Below, piece after piece: positions 1 through 6,451 of a stretch of 10,496 nucleotides of DNA. A program made the translations under genes and the position numbers. This DNA comes from Betaproteobacteria bacterium (lineage in GTDB: Bacteria > Pseudomonadota > Gammaproteobacteria > Burkholderiales > SG8-39). The notes beneath the pieces were generated by a model. That model worked only from the letters and a program-made list of their open reading frames with translations, did no database searches and was not told where the DNA came from. Each line of letters starts with the position of its first letter. Position 1 is the first letter of the stretch. The DNA lies in contig JAOUGZ010000061.1 in the NCBI GenBank assembly GCA_029865405.1, forward strand, positions 1 through 10,496, in the 5' to 3' direction.

Positions 1-2027
1 TGTTGCTGATGCGGCTGACGCGGCGCCTGCCCGCCCTGGCGATGATCCGGGCGGCGCTCGCCGCCCGGCCGACCGTCGCGCTGCTGGGGCCCGCCGTGGC
101 GTTGCTCCGGTCGCCGCTCGCCGCCCTGCTGCGGGCGGCGGTCGCCGCCGCGATGCTCATCGCGAGGCCGGTCGCGCCGATGGTCGCGGCGCTGCTCGTC
201 CCGGCGATGATCCGGGCGGCGTTCGCGCTGCGGCTGGTCGCGGCGCGGTTCGCGCGCCGGGCGCACTGCGACGTCGTTCGCCGCGGAGGAGGCGCCTTCG
301 GGCCTGTTCGTCTTGAACCAGCCGAGGATGCGGCCGAGAAAGCCCGGCGCTGCCGGCGCCGCGGCCGCCAGCGCGGGCGCGGGCGGCTGCACGCGCACCT
401 CCGGCACGTTCGGCGCCGGCTGGTCCGGCACGATGGCCTTGACCGCGGCCTCGGGGCGCTCGCGCTTTTCCGCCGCCACGGCGTCCGGCGACTTCGGCTC
501 CTCCGGCTGCTGCACCATCTCGTAGCTCGCCGGCACGTGCTCCATGGCGTTCAACTCGTCGTGCTTGAGCCGCTGCACCGTGTAGTGCGGCGTCTCGAGG
601 TGCGGATTGGGCACGAGGACGATGTTCACCTTCAACCGCGCCTCGAGCTTCTGAATCTCGGCGCGTTTCTCGTTGAGCAGGAAGCTCGCCGCATCCACCG
701 GCACCTGCACGTGCACCGCGCCGGTGTTTTCCTTCATCGCTTCTTCCTGCACGATGCGCAGGACGTGCAGAGCGGTCGATTCGGTGCCGCGGATAAAGCC
801 GGTGCCGCTGCAGCGCGGGCAGTTGATGTGCGCCGTTTCCTCCAGCGACGCCTGGAGGCGCTGGCGCGAGAGCTCCAGCAGCCCGAAGCGCGAGATCTTT
901 CCGACCTGCACGCGCGCGCGGTCGTAGTGCAGGGCCTCGCGGAAGCGGTTCTCCACCTCGCGCTGGTTCCTCTGCGACTCCATGTCGATGAAGTCGATCA
1001 CGATCAGACCGCCGAGGTCGCGCAGCCGCAGCTGGCGCGCCACTTCGTCGGCCGCCTCGAGATTCGTGCGCAGCGCCGTCTCCTCGATGTCGCCGCCCTT
1101 GGTGGCGCGCGCCGAGTTGACGTCGACGGCGACCATCGCCTCGGTGTGGTCGATGACGATCGCGCCGCCCGAAGGCAGGTTCACGTGGCGCGAATAGGCG
1201 CTCTCGATCTGGTGCTCGATCTGGAAGCGCGAAAACAACGGCACGTCGTCGTGATACAGCTTCACCTTCGCGACATTTGCCGGCATCACGGTCTGCATGA
1301 AGGCGACGGCCTGGTCGTAGATCTCCTGCGTGTCGATCAGGATCTCGCCGATGTCGGGCTGGAAGTAGTCGCGGATGGCGCGGATGACGAGGCTCGATTC
1401 CAGGTAGATCAGGAACGGCTTGCGCTCCTGCGTGCGCGCGGCGCCCTCGACGGCGCTCCACAGCTGCAGCAGGTAGTTGAGATCCCACTGCAGCTCTTCG
1501 GGCGAGCGGCCGATGGCCGCGGTGCGCGCAATGACGCTCATGCCCGCGGGCACCTGCAGCTTGTCCAGGGTGTCGCGCAGCTCGTTGCGGTCCTCGCCTT
1601 CCACGCGGCGCGAGACGCCGCCGCCGCGCGGGTTGTTCGGCATCAGCACGAGGTAGCGGCCGGCCAGGCTGATGAAGGTGGTGAGGGCGGCGCCCTTGGT
1701 GCCGCGCTCGTCCTTTTCCACCTGCACGATCAGGTCCTGGCCTTCTTCCAGCGCGTCCTGGATGCGGGCGCGCCCGACATCCACGCCGGCGCGGAAATAG
1801 GCCTTGTCGATTTCCTTGAAGGGCAGGAACCCGTGCCGCTCCTCGCCGTAGTCGATGAAGGCGGCCTCGAGGCTGGGCTCGATGCGGGTGATGATGCCCT
1901 TGTAGATGTTGCTCTTGCGCTGCTCCCGTGATGCCGATTCGATGTCGAGATCGACGAGCTTCTGCCCGTCCACGATGGCGACGCGCAGCTCTTCCTGCTG
2001 CGTCGCGTTAAACAACATGCGTTTCAC
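1..2027 (-). CDS. rne: Ribonuclease E (partial, C-terminal end outside window)
   Basis: RNase E is the endoribonuclease that starts mRNA decay, processes rRNA and tRNA precursors and scaffolds the degradosome at the inner membrane. About 675 codons are present and the frame is open to the left edge. The start is GTG at 2027 ([14 protein letters not shown]), preceded by AGGAG at 2036-2040. An ATG at 2018 is too far from that SD and would lose conserved residues. In order: S1 domain (about 35-125), catalytic DNase I-like region with metal-binding Asp302 (AVDVNSAR) and Asp345 (VIDFIDM), Zn-link C403-P-R-C406, small domain, then a Pro/Ala linker. Residues about 562-572 ([11 protein letters not shown]) form an amphipathic helix matching the membrane-targeting segment at the same position in E. 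coli RNase E. The tail after it is a low-complexity Arg/Asp/Gln/Gly region, probably RNA-binding. Identity is certain; the degradosome-binding end is not visible. Confidence 0.97.
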   Translation of the reverse strand, partial: MKRMLFNATQQEELRVAIVDGQKLVDLDIESASREQRKSNIYKGIITRIEPSLEAAFIDYGEERHGFLPFKEIDKAYFRAGVDVGRARIQDALEEGQDLIVQVEKDERGTKGAALTTFISLAGRYLVLMPNNPRGGGVSRRVEGEDRNELRDTLDKLQVPAGMSVIARTAAIGRSPEELQWDLNYLLQLWSAVEGAARTQERKPFLIYLESSLVIRAIRDYFQPDIGEILIDTQEIYDQAVAFMQTVMPANVAKVKLYHDDVPLFSRFQIEHQIESAYSRHVNLPSGGAIVIDHTEAMVAVDVNSARATKGGDIEETALRTNLEAADEVARQLRLRDLGGLIVIDFIDMESQRNQREVENRFREALHYDRARVQVGKISRFGLLELSRQRLQASLEETAHINCPRCSGTGFIRGTESTALHVLRIVQEEAMKENTGAVHVQVPVDAASFLLNEKRAEIQKLEARLKVNIVLVPNPHLETPHYTVQRLKHDELNAMEHVPASYEMVQQPEEPKSPDAVAAEKRERPEAAVKAIVPDQPAPNVPEVRVQPPAPALAAAAPAAPGFLGRILGWFKTNRPEGASSAANDVAVRPAREPRRDQPQRERRPDHRRDEQRRDHRRDRPRDEHRGGDRRPQQGGERRPEQRHGGPQQRDGRPGGERRPDHRQGGQAPRQPHQQ
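38..60. repeat. In-frame direct repeat, copy 1 (RNase E tail)
   Basis: This is a 23-base unit matching 203-225 at 22 of 23 positions. The copies are 165 bases (55 codons) apart, so both are read in the same rne frame and encode the same E-R-R-P-D-H-R stretch. Copy 1 is also part of a tandem-like G-G-E-R-R-P motif. It probably reflects repeat expansion of the arginine-rich RNA-binding tail rather than a mobile or regulatory element. Confidence 0.75.
203..225. repeat. In-frame direct repeat, copy 2 (RNase E tail)
   Basis: This is the second copy of the 23-base unit at 38-60, differing only at position 222. It encodes E-R-R-P-D-H-R in rne, within an alternating R-R-D / R-D-E / R-R-P low-complexity stretch directly downstream of the putative membrane-targeting helix. 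Confidence 0.75.
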
Positions 2028-2035
2028 TTATTGTT

Positions 2036-2053
2036 CTCCTGCGCGCGCAGGAG
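2036..2053 (-). promoter_or_regulatory. SD-sequestering palindrome in the rne leader
   Basis: CTCCTGCGCGCGCAGGAG is a perfect 18-nt inverted repeat. As minus-strand RNA it can form a 7-bp stem (CTCCTGC/GCAGGAG) closed by a GCGC tetraloop. The 3' arm is the rne Shine-Dalgarno (AGGAG, 2036-2040), eight bases before the GTG start. The ribosome site is therefore base-paired when the hairpin forms. The palindrome is plainly visible; a role in translational control of rne is inference. Confidence 0.6.
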
Positions 2054-2133
2054 GCCCTGGTATCCGTCGGTCAGTGCTCTCCTAGGAAAGCGGGTTGCGA
2101 AGGGGCGGGGAATGAACCTGCCGCGCGCTATTG

Positions 2134-2168
2134 AGTAGTATCGCTACTTACGGTGAGCGATAGTCACC
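2134..2168. promoter_or_regulatory. Cluster of overlapping dyads, possible operator or leader hairpins
   Basis: Three small inverted repeats overlap here: AGTAG-5nt-CTACT (2134-2148), GGTGA-7nt-TCACC (2152-2168), and a longer TATCGCT-10nt-AGCGATA (2139-2162) that would be mutually exclusive with the other two in RNA. The region is more AT-rich than its surroundings and overlaps the weak rne promoter candidate. It could be a repressor site or alternative leader structures; no known operator consensus was recognised. Confidence 0.3.
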
Positions 2169-2294
2169 ACTGCTTCAGGTCCGGCTGTGGCCAAACAGGA
2201 GGCGGGTTGCAGGTTTCGGCGTCGGGAATCCTCCCCTCCACGCCCGGCAAACCTGTGCCTCGCATCTCGAAGCAACGCGTGGATCATACGGATA

Positions 2295-3245
2295 ATGAAT
2301 GACTTAAGCAAGGCTCGCGCGACCCTACTCGAAGTCGGGGAGGAAGGCGAGGCGCAGCGCATCGACAATTTCCTCCTGCGACGCCTGAAGGGCGTGCCGA
2401 AGAGCCATGTCTACCGGGTGCTGCGCAGCGGCGAGGTGCGCGTGAACAGCCGACGCATCAAGCCCGATTACCGGTTGCGCATCGGCGACAAGGTCAGGGT
2501 GCCGCCCGTGCGCGTGGCGAGCCCGACGCCCAAGGCGGCGCCGCGCCCCCTCGCGCTGCCGGTCGTCTTTGAGGACGACGCGCTGCTGGTGGTGGACAAG
2601 CCTTCGGGCGTCGCGGTGCACGGCGGCAGCGGCGTGAGCTACGGCGTCATCGAGTCGCTGCGCGCGGAGCGCCCGCGCGCGAAGCTGCTCGAGCTGGCGC
2701 ATCGACTGGACCGGGACACTTCCGGCCTGCTGGTGATCGCCAAGAAGCGCAGCGCGCTGGTGGAGCTGCACCGCATGCTGCGCGAAGGCGAGGCCGAGAA
2801 GATCTACCTCGCGCTGGTGAAGGGCGCCTGGGCGGGCGGTGCGCGCGAACTGCGCGAACGCCTGCACAAGTACGTCACCGCGGGCGGCGAGCGAAGGGTG
2901 GCGGTGCACGGCGCTGGCCGGAGCGCCGTGACGCTCGTCAGGCCGATCGCCTTGGCGGAGGGCTGCAGCCTGCTCGAGCTCCGGCTGATGACCGGCAGGA
3001 CGCACCAGATCCGCGTGCACCTCGCGCACGCCGGGCACCCGGTTCTCGGGGACGACAAGTATGGCGATTTCGAGCTGAACCGCGCGCTGGCGCGCCACGG
3101 CGTCAAGCGCCTGTTCCTGCACGCGCGCCGGCTCGCCTTCGCGCACCCGTTGACGCGCGCGCCGCTGCGCCTGGAGGCGCCGCTCCCGGGCGACATGCGG
3201 CACTACGTGGAGGCGCAGGTTGCGCTACAGCCTGATCGTCTTTGA
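2295..3245 (+). CDS. rluC: 23S rRNA pseudouridine synthase RluC
   Basis: RluC converts specific uridines of 23S rRNA (955, 2504 and 2580 in E. coli numbering) to pseudouridine. The 316-residue protein has an N-terminal S4 RNA-binding domain (about 20-75, with Q-R-I-D-N-F-L and L-K-G-V-P-K-S) and a RluA-type catalytic domain. The latter carries KPSGVAVHGGSG (102-113), the catalytic motif HRLDRDTSG with Asp139, and the C-terminal GRTHQIRVH motif. ATG 2295 was chosen because homologues have only a short leader before the S4 domain. The frame is open back to a GTG at 2187, but that extension has no family resemblance. The SD in front of 2295 is poor. It lies divergently next to rne, as in E. coli and many Proteobacteria, and its 3' end overlaps the next gene by 26 nt. 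Confidence 0.95.
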   Translation: MNDLSKARATLLEVGEEGEAQRIDNFLLRRLKGVPKSHVYRVLRSGEVRVNSRRIKPDYRLRIGDKVRVPPVRVASPTPKAAPRPLALPVVFEDDALLVVDKPSGVAVHGGSGVSYGVIESLRAERPRAKLLELAHRLDRDTSGLLVIAKKRSALVELHRMLREGEAEKIYLALVKGAWAGGARELRERLHKYVTAGGERRVAVHGAGRSAVTLVRPIALAEGCSLLELRLMTGRTHQIRVHLAHAGHPVLGDDKYGDFELNRALARHGVKRLFLHARRLAFAHPLTRAPLRLEAPLPGDMRHYVEAQVALQPDRL

Positions 3246-3870
3246 CTGGGACGGCACGCTGCTCGACTCGGCGGCCGGCATCGTCGAATCGATCCAGGAG
3301 GCCGCCCGCGACCTGCAGCTGCCCATCCCGACGCACGAGACCGCGAGCCACGTCATCGGCCTGGGCCTGCAGGACTCGCTGCGCACCGCGGTGCCGACGC
3401 TTCCCGAGGTTCGGTACCGGGAGTTCGCCGAGGCCTACGGCCGGCATTTCCGCGCGCGGCAGGATGCGATGGCGCTGTTTCCCGGCGCTCGCGAGCTGCT
3501 GCGGGACCTGCGCGCGGCCGGCCATCGCCTGGCGGTGGCCACCGGCAAGAGTCGGCGCGGCCTCGAGCACGCGCTCGAAGCCACCGCCCTGCGCCCGTAC
3601 TTCGGCGCGACGCGCTGCGCGGACGAGACCAGTCCGAAACCGCATCCGGCCATGCTGCTGGAGCTGATGGCGCAGCTCGCCGCGCAGGCGGAGCAGGTGC
3701 TGATGATCGGCGATACCTCGCACGACCTGGAGATGGCGCGTAACGCGGGGGTGGACGCGGTGGCCGTCGCCTATGGCGCGCACCCGGGCGCGGCGCTGCG
3801 CGCGCTCGGGCCGCGCGCCTGCGTGGCGAGCGTCGCGGAGCTGCGTGCGTGGCTGACGGCGAACGCCTGA
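3220..3870 (+). CDS. HAD-family phosphatase (phosphoglycolate phosphatase-like)
   Basis: This is a 216-residue haloacid dehalogenase-superfamily hydrolase with a C1 helical cap, expected to be cytoplasmic and Mg-dependent. All four HAD motifs are present: motif I D9-W-D11-G-T-L-L-D-S, motif II T108 (V-A-T-G-K), motif III K140 (S-P-K-P-H-P), and motif IV I-G-D165-T-S-H-D169. The fold and cap resemble Gph/phosphoglycolate phosphatases, but substrates in this superfamily cannot be read from motifs, so no symbol is given. The start is TTG at 3220, inside rluC, with GGAGG at 3209-3213 and a six-base spacer. No ATG precedes motif I in this frame. The 26-nt overlap with rluC suggests translational coupling. 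Confidence 0.9.
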   Translation: MRYSLIVFDWDGTLLDSAAGIVESIQEAARDLQLPIPTHETASHVIGLGLQDSLRTAVPTLPEVRYREFAEAYGRHFRARQDAMALFPGARELLRDLRAAGHRLAVATGKSRRGLEHALEATALRPYFGATRCADETSPKPHPAMLLELMAQLAAQAEQVLMIGDTSHDLEMARNAGVDAVAVAYGAHPGAALRALGPRACVASVAELRAWLTANA

Positions 3871-4205
3871 TCTGCGCGTCCGCCGCGTTGCGCGACGCCG
3901 GCGACGGCGTGCGCTTCGAGATCGAGTACTTCGGCGAGCGCGCGCCGGCGTTCGCCGTGCGCCACCAGGGCCGTGTGCATGCCTATCTCAACCGTTGCGC
4001 GCACGTGGCCATGGAGCTCGACTGGCGCGAGGGCCAGTTCTTCGATCTCGAGGGACGCGATTTGATATGCTCGACGCACGGCGCCGTGTATGCCGCAGCC
4101 ACCGGCGCGTGCCGCGGCGGGCCCTGCGGCGGGGCGCCGCTGGTGCGCCTGCAGGTCGAGGAGCGCGACGGCCGCATCTATTACCTGGGAGTCGACGATG
4201 GCTGA
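3849..4205 (+). CDS. Small Rieske [2Fe-2S] ferredoxin-like protein
   Basis: This 118-residue protein is essentially a single Rieske domain. The cluster ligands are visible as C50-A-H52 and C74-S-T-H77, followed by the usual G-P-C-G-G-x-P-L loop, with extra cysteines at 88 and 93. There is no signal peptide, transmembrane segment or oxygenase catalytic domain, so it looks like a soluble electron carrier of the dioxygenase-ferredoxin/NirD type. The partner is unknown; no reductase or oxygenase is encoded nearby. The start is GTG at 3849, with GGAG at 3837-3840. It overlaps the HAD gene by 22 nt and the downstream peptidase gene by 8 nt. Homologues are, to my knowledge, commonly annotated in this position in Burkholderiales, without an assigned function. 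Confidence 0.92.
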   Translation: MADGERLICASAALRDAGDGVRFEIEYFGERAPAFAVRHQGRVHAYLNRCAHVAMELDWREGQFFDLEGRDLICSTHGAVYAAATGACRGGPCGGAPLVRLQVEERDGRIYYLGVDDG

Positions 4206-5139
4206 CAACGACGGGCAGTGGGAACGCGGGCTGATCGAGCGGCTCGCCGGCGCGGCGCTGCAGGAGCAGCGGCGCGCGCGCCGCTGGGGCATCTTCTTCA
4301 AGCTGCTGACCTTCGCCTACATCACGGTGATCATCCTGTTGGCGATGGACTGGAAGGGCGACGGCGAAACCTCCGGCAAGCACACGGCGCTGGTGGAGGT
4401 GAGCGGGGTGATCGCGCCCGGCACCGACGCCAGCGCCGAACGCATCATGGCGGCGCTGCAGGCCGCGTTCAAGGACAAGAATACGCAAGGCGTCGTCGTG
4501 CGCATCAACTCGCCCGGCGGCAGCCCGGTGCAATCGCACAACATCTACGAGGAAATGCGCCGCTTGCGCAAGAAACACCCGGATGTCCCGCTCTACGCCG
4601 TGGTCGAGGATCTCTGCGCGTCGGGCGGCTACTACGTGGCGGCGGGCGCGGACCGCATCTACGTCGGCCGCTCGAGCATCGTCGGCTCGATCGGGGTGCG
4701 CATGGACAGCTTCGGCCTCACCGGTCTGATGGAAAAGCTCGGCGTCGAGCGGCGCCTGCTCACCGCCGGCGACAACAAGGGGTTCCTGGATCCATTCCTG
4801 CCGGTCGACGCGACGCAGAAGGCGCACGCCCAGGCGCTGCTCGAGGACGTGCACCGGCAATTCATCGGCGCGGTGCGCGATGGGCGCGGCAGCCGCCTCA
4901 AGGAAACGCCGGACATGTTTTCCGGGCTGGTGTGGACGGGCCAGAAGAGCGTCGAGCTGGGGCTTGCCGACGCCTATGGCAGCCTCGACTCCGTGGCGCG
5001 CGAGGTGGTGAAAGCGGAAAAGGTCGTCGACTTCTCGCAAAAGGAAAACCTGGCCGAGAAGTTCGCGCGGCGGCTGGGCGCGGGCGCGGCAAGCGTGGTG
5101 CTCGAGTTCGCGCTGCGCGGCGTGGCGCAGCCGCGCTAG
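4198..5139 (+). CDS. sppA: S49 family membrane peptidase, short SppA type
   Basis: This 313-residue membrane-anchored serine protease belongs to the signal-peptide-peptidase A family (MEROPS S49). A hydrophobic segment at about 31-50 (G-I-F-F-K-L-L-T-F-A-Y-I-T-V-I-I-L-L) is preceded by basic residues, so the catalytic part should lie on the periplasmic face. Motifs are R-I-N-S-P-G-G-S (102-109), nucleophile Ser142 (D-L-C-A-S-G-G-Y-Y) and general base Lys194 (G-D-N-K-G-F-L-D-P). The 52-residue Ser-Lys spacing matches the Ser/Lys dyad of B. subtilis SppA. It is the single-domain form, about half the length of E. coli SppA. ATG 4198 has GGGAG at 4187-4191 and overlaps the Rieske stop. It may remove cleaved signal peptides; the exact substrate is inferred. 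Confidence 0.93.
   Translation: MADNDGQWERGLIERLAGAALQEQRRARRWGIFFKLLTFAYITVIILLAMDWKGDGETSGKHTALVEVSGVIAPGTDASAERIMAALQAAFKDKNTQGVVVRINSPGGSPVQSHNIYEEMRRLRKKHPDVPLYAVVEDLCASGGYYVAAGADRIYVGRSSIVGSIGVRMDSFGLTGLMEKLGVERRLLTAGDNKGFLDPFLPVDATQKAHAQALLEDVHRQFIGAVRDGRGSRLKETPDMFSGLVWTGQKSVELGLADAYGSLDSVAREVVKAEKVVDFSQKENLAEKFARRLGAGAASVVLEFALRGVAQPR
5136..5139. other. Shared CTAG: overlapping convergent stop codons
   Basis: The four bases CTAG contain the TAG stop of sppA (5137-5139, plus) and the TAG stop of the RsmI-like gene (5138-5136, minus). The two convergent genes therefore overlap tail to tail with no spacer. No U-tract terminator could sit between them, so each transcript must run into the other gene. 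GC-rich dyads at 5161-5171 and 5178-5194 lack T-runs. Confidence 0.9.
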
Positions 5140-5822
5140 GCGAGCAGCAGGAACACCGCCGGCCGCCGGCCGATCACGGCGCGCGCCGCGCGCCACTGGG
5201 CGATGCTGCGCGTCGCGATGTGTTCCTCCGGCAGCGTCAGATCGACGGCCACGCACAGGCGCGAGGCCGGCGCGCAGCACTCGAGCAGCGCGCCCAGCAG
5301 ACTGTCGCTGCGGTAGGGCGTTTCGATGAAGATCTGCGTTTCGCGTGCTTCGCGTGACATCTTTTCAAGCGCGCGAATGCGCGTCGCCCGCTCCCTCGCC
5401 TCGCGCGGCAGGTAGCCGCGAAAGGCGAAGCGCTGCCCATCGAGGCCGCTCGCCATGAGGGCGAGCAGGAGCGAGGAGGGGCCGACGAGCGGCGCGACGC
5501 GAAATCCCGCCGCGTGCGCGGCGGCTACCAGCGCCTGCCCCGGATCGGCGATGCCGGGACACCCGGCCTCCGAAATGACGCCCAGGGAACGCCCGGCGCG
5601 CAACGGCGCGAGCAGCGCGCCGGCGTCCGCGTCCAGCGTCGCGATGCGCAGCTCGCGTATCCCGCAGGGCATGCCCAGCGCGGCGAGAAACGCACGTGCG
5701 CTCTTGGCGTTCTCCACGGCGAAGTCGCGCAGCGCGCGTACCGTCTCGAGGGTGGGCGCCGGCAGGACCTGCGCGGGCGCGCCCCCGAGCGCCGAGGGGA
5801 TGAGATACAGCGCCGGCGTCAC
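5136..5822 (-). CDS. RsmI-like SAM-dependent methyltransferase (tetrapyrrole methylase fold)
   Basis: This 228-residue protein has the tetrapyrrole-methylase fold used by RsmI, the 2'-O-methylase of C1402 in 16S rRNA. Recognisable parts are L-Y-L-I-P-S at the N-terminus, the SAM-loop region G-V-I-S-E-A-G-C-P-G-I-A-D-P-G (81-95), V-G-P-S-S-L (113-118), F-R-G-Y-L-P (134-139) and F-I-E-T-P-Y-R (165-171). It differs from true RsmI, which starts with A-T-P-I-G-N-L and has an E-D-T-R motif; here that stretch reads S-A-L-G-G and V-E-N-A-K-S-A-R. It is also shorter. It is probably a paralogue with an unknown RNA or other substrate. GTG 5822 overlaps the Maf stop as GTGA, indicating translational coupling. 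Its stop overlaps that of sppA on the other strand. Confidence 0.85.
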   Translation of the reverse strand: MTPALYLIPSALGGAPAQVLPAPTLETVRALRDFAVENAKSARAFLAALGMPCGIRELRIATLDADAGALLAPLRAGRSLGVISEAGCPGIADPGQALVAAAHAAGFRVAPLVGPSSLLLALMASGLDGQRFAFRGYLPREARERATRIRALEKMSREARETQIFIETPYRSDSLLGALLECCAPASRLCVAVDLTLPEEHIATRSIAQWRAARAVIGRRPAVFLLLA

Positions 5823-6412
5823 GCGCGCAGCACCGGCATGCCGGAGCGGGCGAGGAGCTCGCACAGGGCGATGAGGGGCAGGCCGATGAGCGCGCTTGGG
5901 TCTTCGCTGTCGATGGCGGCGATCAGGGCGATGCCCAGGCCTTCGGCCTTGGCGCTGCCGGCGCAATCATAGGGCTGCTCGCGGCGCAGGTAGTCCTCGA
6001 TCTGGGTCGGCGTGAGCACGCGAAAGCGCACTACGCTGGTCACGACGCGCTCCAGGAGGGTGCCGCTACGCGCGTCGAGCAGCGCCACGGCGGTCTCGAA
6101 GCGCGCCGTCTTGCCGCTCATCGCCGTGAGCTGGCGCACGGCGCTGGCATGGGTGCCCGGCTTGTCCAGGCGCAGCGCGCCGCACGATGCCACCTGGTCG
6201 GCGCCGATGACGAGCGCATCGCCAAAGCGCGCCGCCACGGCGCGCGCCTTCGCCGTGGCGAGTCGCTGCGCGGCCGCGGCGGGGGCCTCGCCGTCGACAA
6301 GGTCCTCCGCGACTTGAGGGTCGACACACTCGAAAGGCAGCCCGAGGCGTTGCAGCAGCGCCTTGCGATAGCGCGACGTCGAGGCGAGCAGCAATGGGCG
6401 GGAGTCAGGCAT
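5819..6412 (-). CDS. yceF: Maf-family nucleotide pyrophosphatase, YceF type (m7GTP pyrophosphatase)
   Basis: This 197-residue Maf/HAM1-superfamily hydrolase probably cleaves 7-methyl-GTP to the monophosphate, the activity reported for the E. coli YceF subgroup, keeping modified nucleotides out of RNA. Motifs are L-L-A-S-T-S-R-Y-R (8-16), G-A-D72-Q-V with the catalytic Asp, D-K-P-G-T, C-A-G-S-A-K-A-E-G-L-G, and the C-terminal L-I-G-L-P-L-I-A-L-C. The S-T-S-x-x-R and C-A-G-S-x-K-x-E-G details favour YceF over the dTTP/UTPase (YhdE) or multi-substrate Maf subgroups. ATG 6412 was chosen by family alignment from memory; in-frame ATGs further upstream run into the divergent promoter. No strong SD is visible. 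It is divergent from yceD, as in E. coli, and heads a two-gene unit with the RsmI-like gene. Confidence 0.93.
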   Translation of the reverse strand: MPDSRPLLLASTSRYRKALLQRLGLPFECVDPQVAEDLVDGEAPAAAAQRLATAKARAVAARFGDALVIGADQVASCGALRLDKPGTHASAVRQLTAMSGKTARFETAVALLDARSGTLLERVVTSVVRFRVLTPTQIEDYLRREQPYDCAGSAKAEGLGIALIAAIDSEDPSALIGLPLIALCELLARSGMPVLRA

Positions 6413-6421
6413 GACTTTGTT

Positions 6422-6451
6422 TTGACACGTCTTTTTTGACGATGATATCAT
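6422..6451 (+). promoter_or_regulatory. Sigma70-type promoter of the yceD-rpmF-plsX-fab operon
   Basis: A perfect -35 TTGACA (6422-6427), an 18-base spacer and a five-of-six -10 TATCAT (6446-6451) make this the best promoter in the window. The expected transcription start, about seven bases past the -10, is around 6457-6459. That is only three to five bases before the yceD ATG at 6462. It lies in a 49-base gap between divergent genes, where a promoter is required. Confidence 0.75.

Larger units (their letters stand above)
2028..2294. promoter_or_regulatory. Divergent rne / rluC intergenic region
   Basis: This 267-base gene-free region lies between the starts of rne (minus) and rluC (plus). 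It must hold promoters for both. The best rne candidate I can see is weak: GTGACT (minus strand, plus positions 2162-2167), a 19-base spacer, then GATACT (2137-2142), which would give a leader of about 100 nt. I could not pick a convincing rluC promoter. The region also holds an SD palindrome at 2036-2053, a cluster of small dyads at 2134-2168, and a 9-base direct repeat GCGGGTTGC at 2090-2098 and 2202-2210. In E. coli the equivalent region carries the long rne leader used for RNase E autoregulation; whether that applies here is inference. Confidence 0.55.

Noticed and set aside
3..1931. A 642-codon open frame on the plus strand opposite rne
   Set aside because: Its translation is low-complexity Arg/Ala/Leu/His with no recognisable domain, and it is exactly antisense to a highly conserved RNase E reading frame. 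Long antisense frames are expected in GC-rich DNA with G/C at third positions.
2090..2210. 9-base direct repeat GCGGGTTGC in the rne-rluC gap
   Set aside because: A single 9-base match in about 270 GC-rich bases is not far from chance, and its spacing (112 bases) suggests no obvious site pair.
2187..2294. A 36-residue N-terminal extension of RluC from GTG 2187
   Set aside because: The extension does not resemble RluC N-termini and would occupy most of the divergent control region. ATG 2295 fits the family length.
5161..5194. Two GC-rich dyads just after the sppA stop, considered as a terminator
   Set aside because: Both lie inside the coding region of the RsmI-like gene and neither is followed by a T-run. 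Short GC palindromes are common by chance in this composition.
3988..5280. A 430-codon minus-strand frame opposite the Rieske and sppA genes
   Set aside because: No family motifs, a composition typical of antisense shadow frames, and complete overlap with a gene whose catalytic residues are intact.
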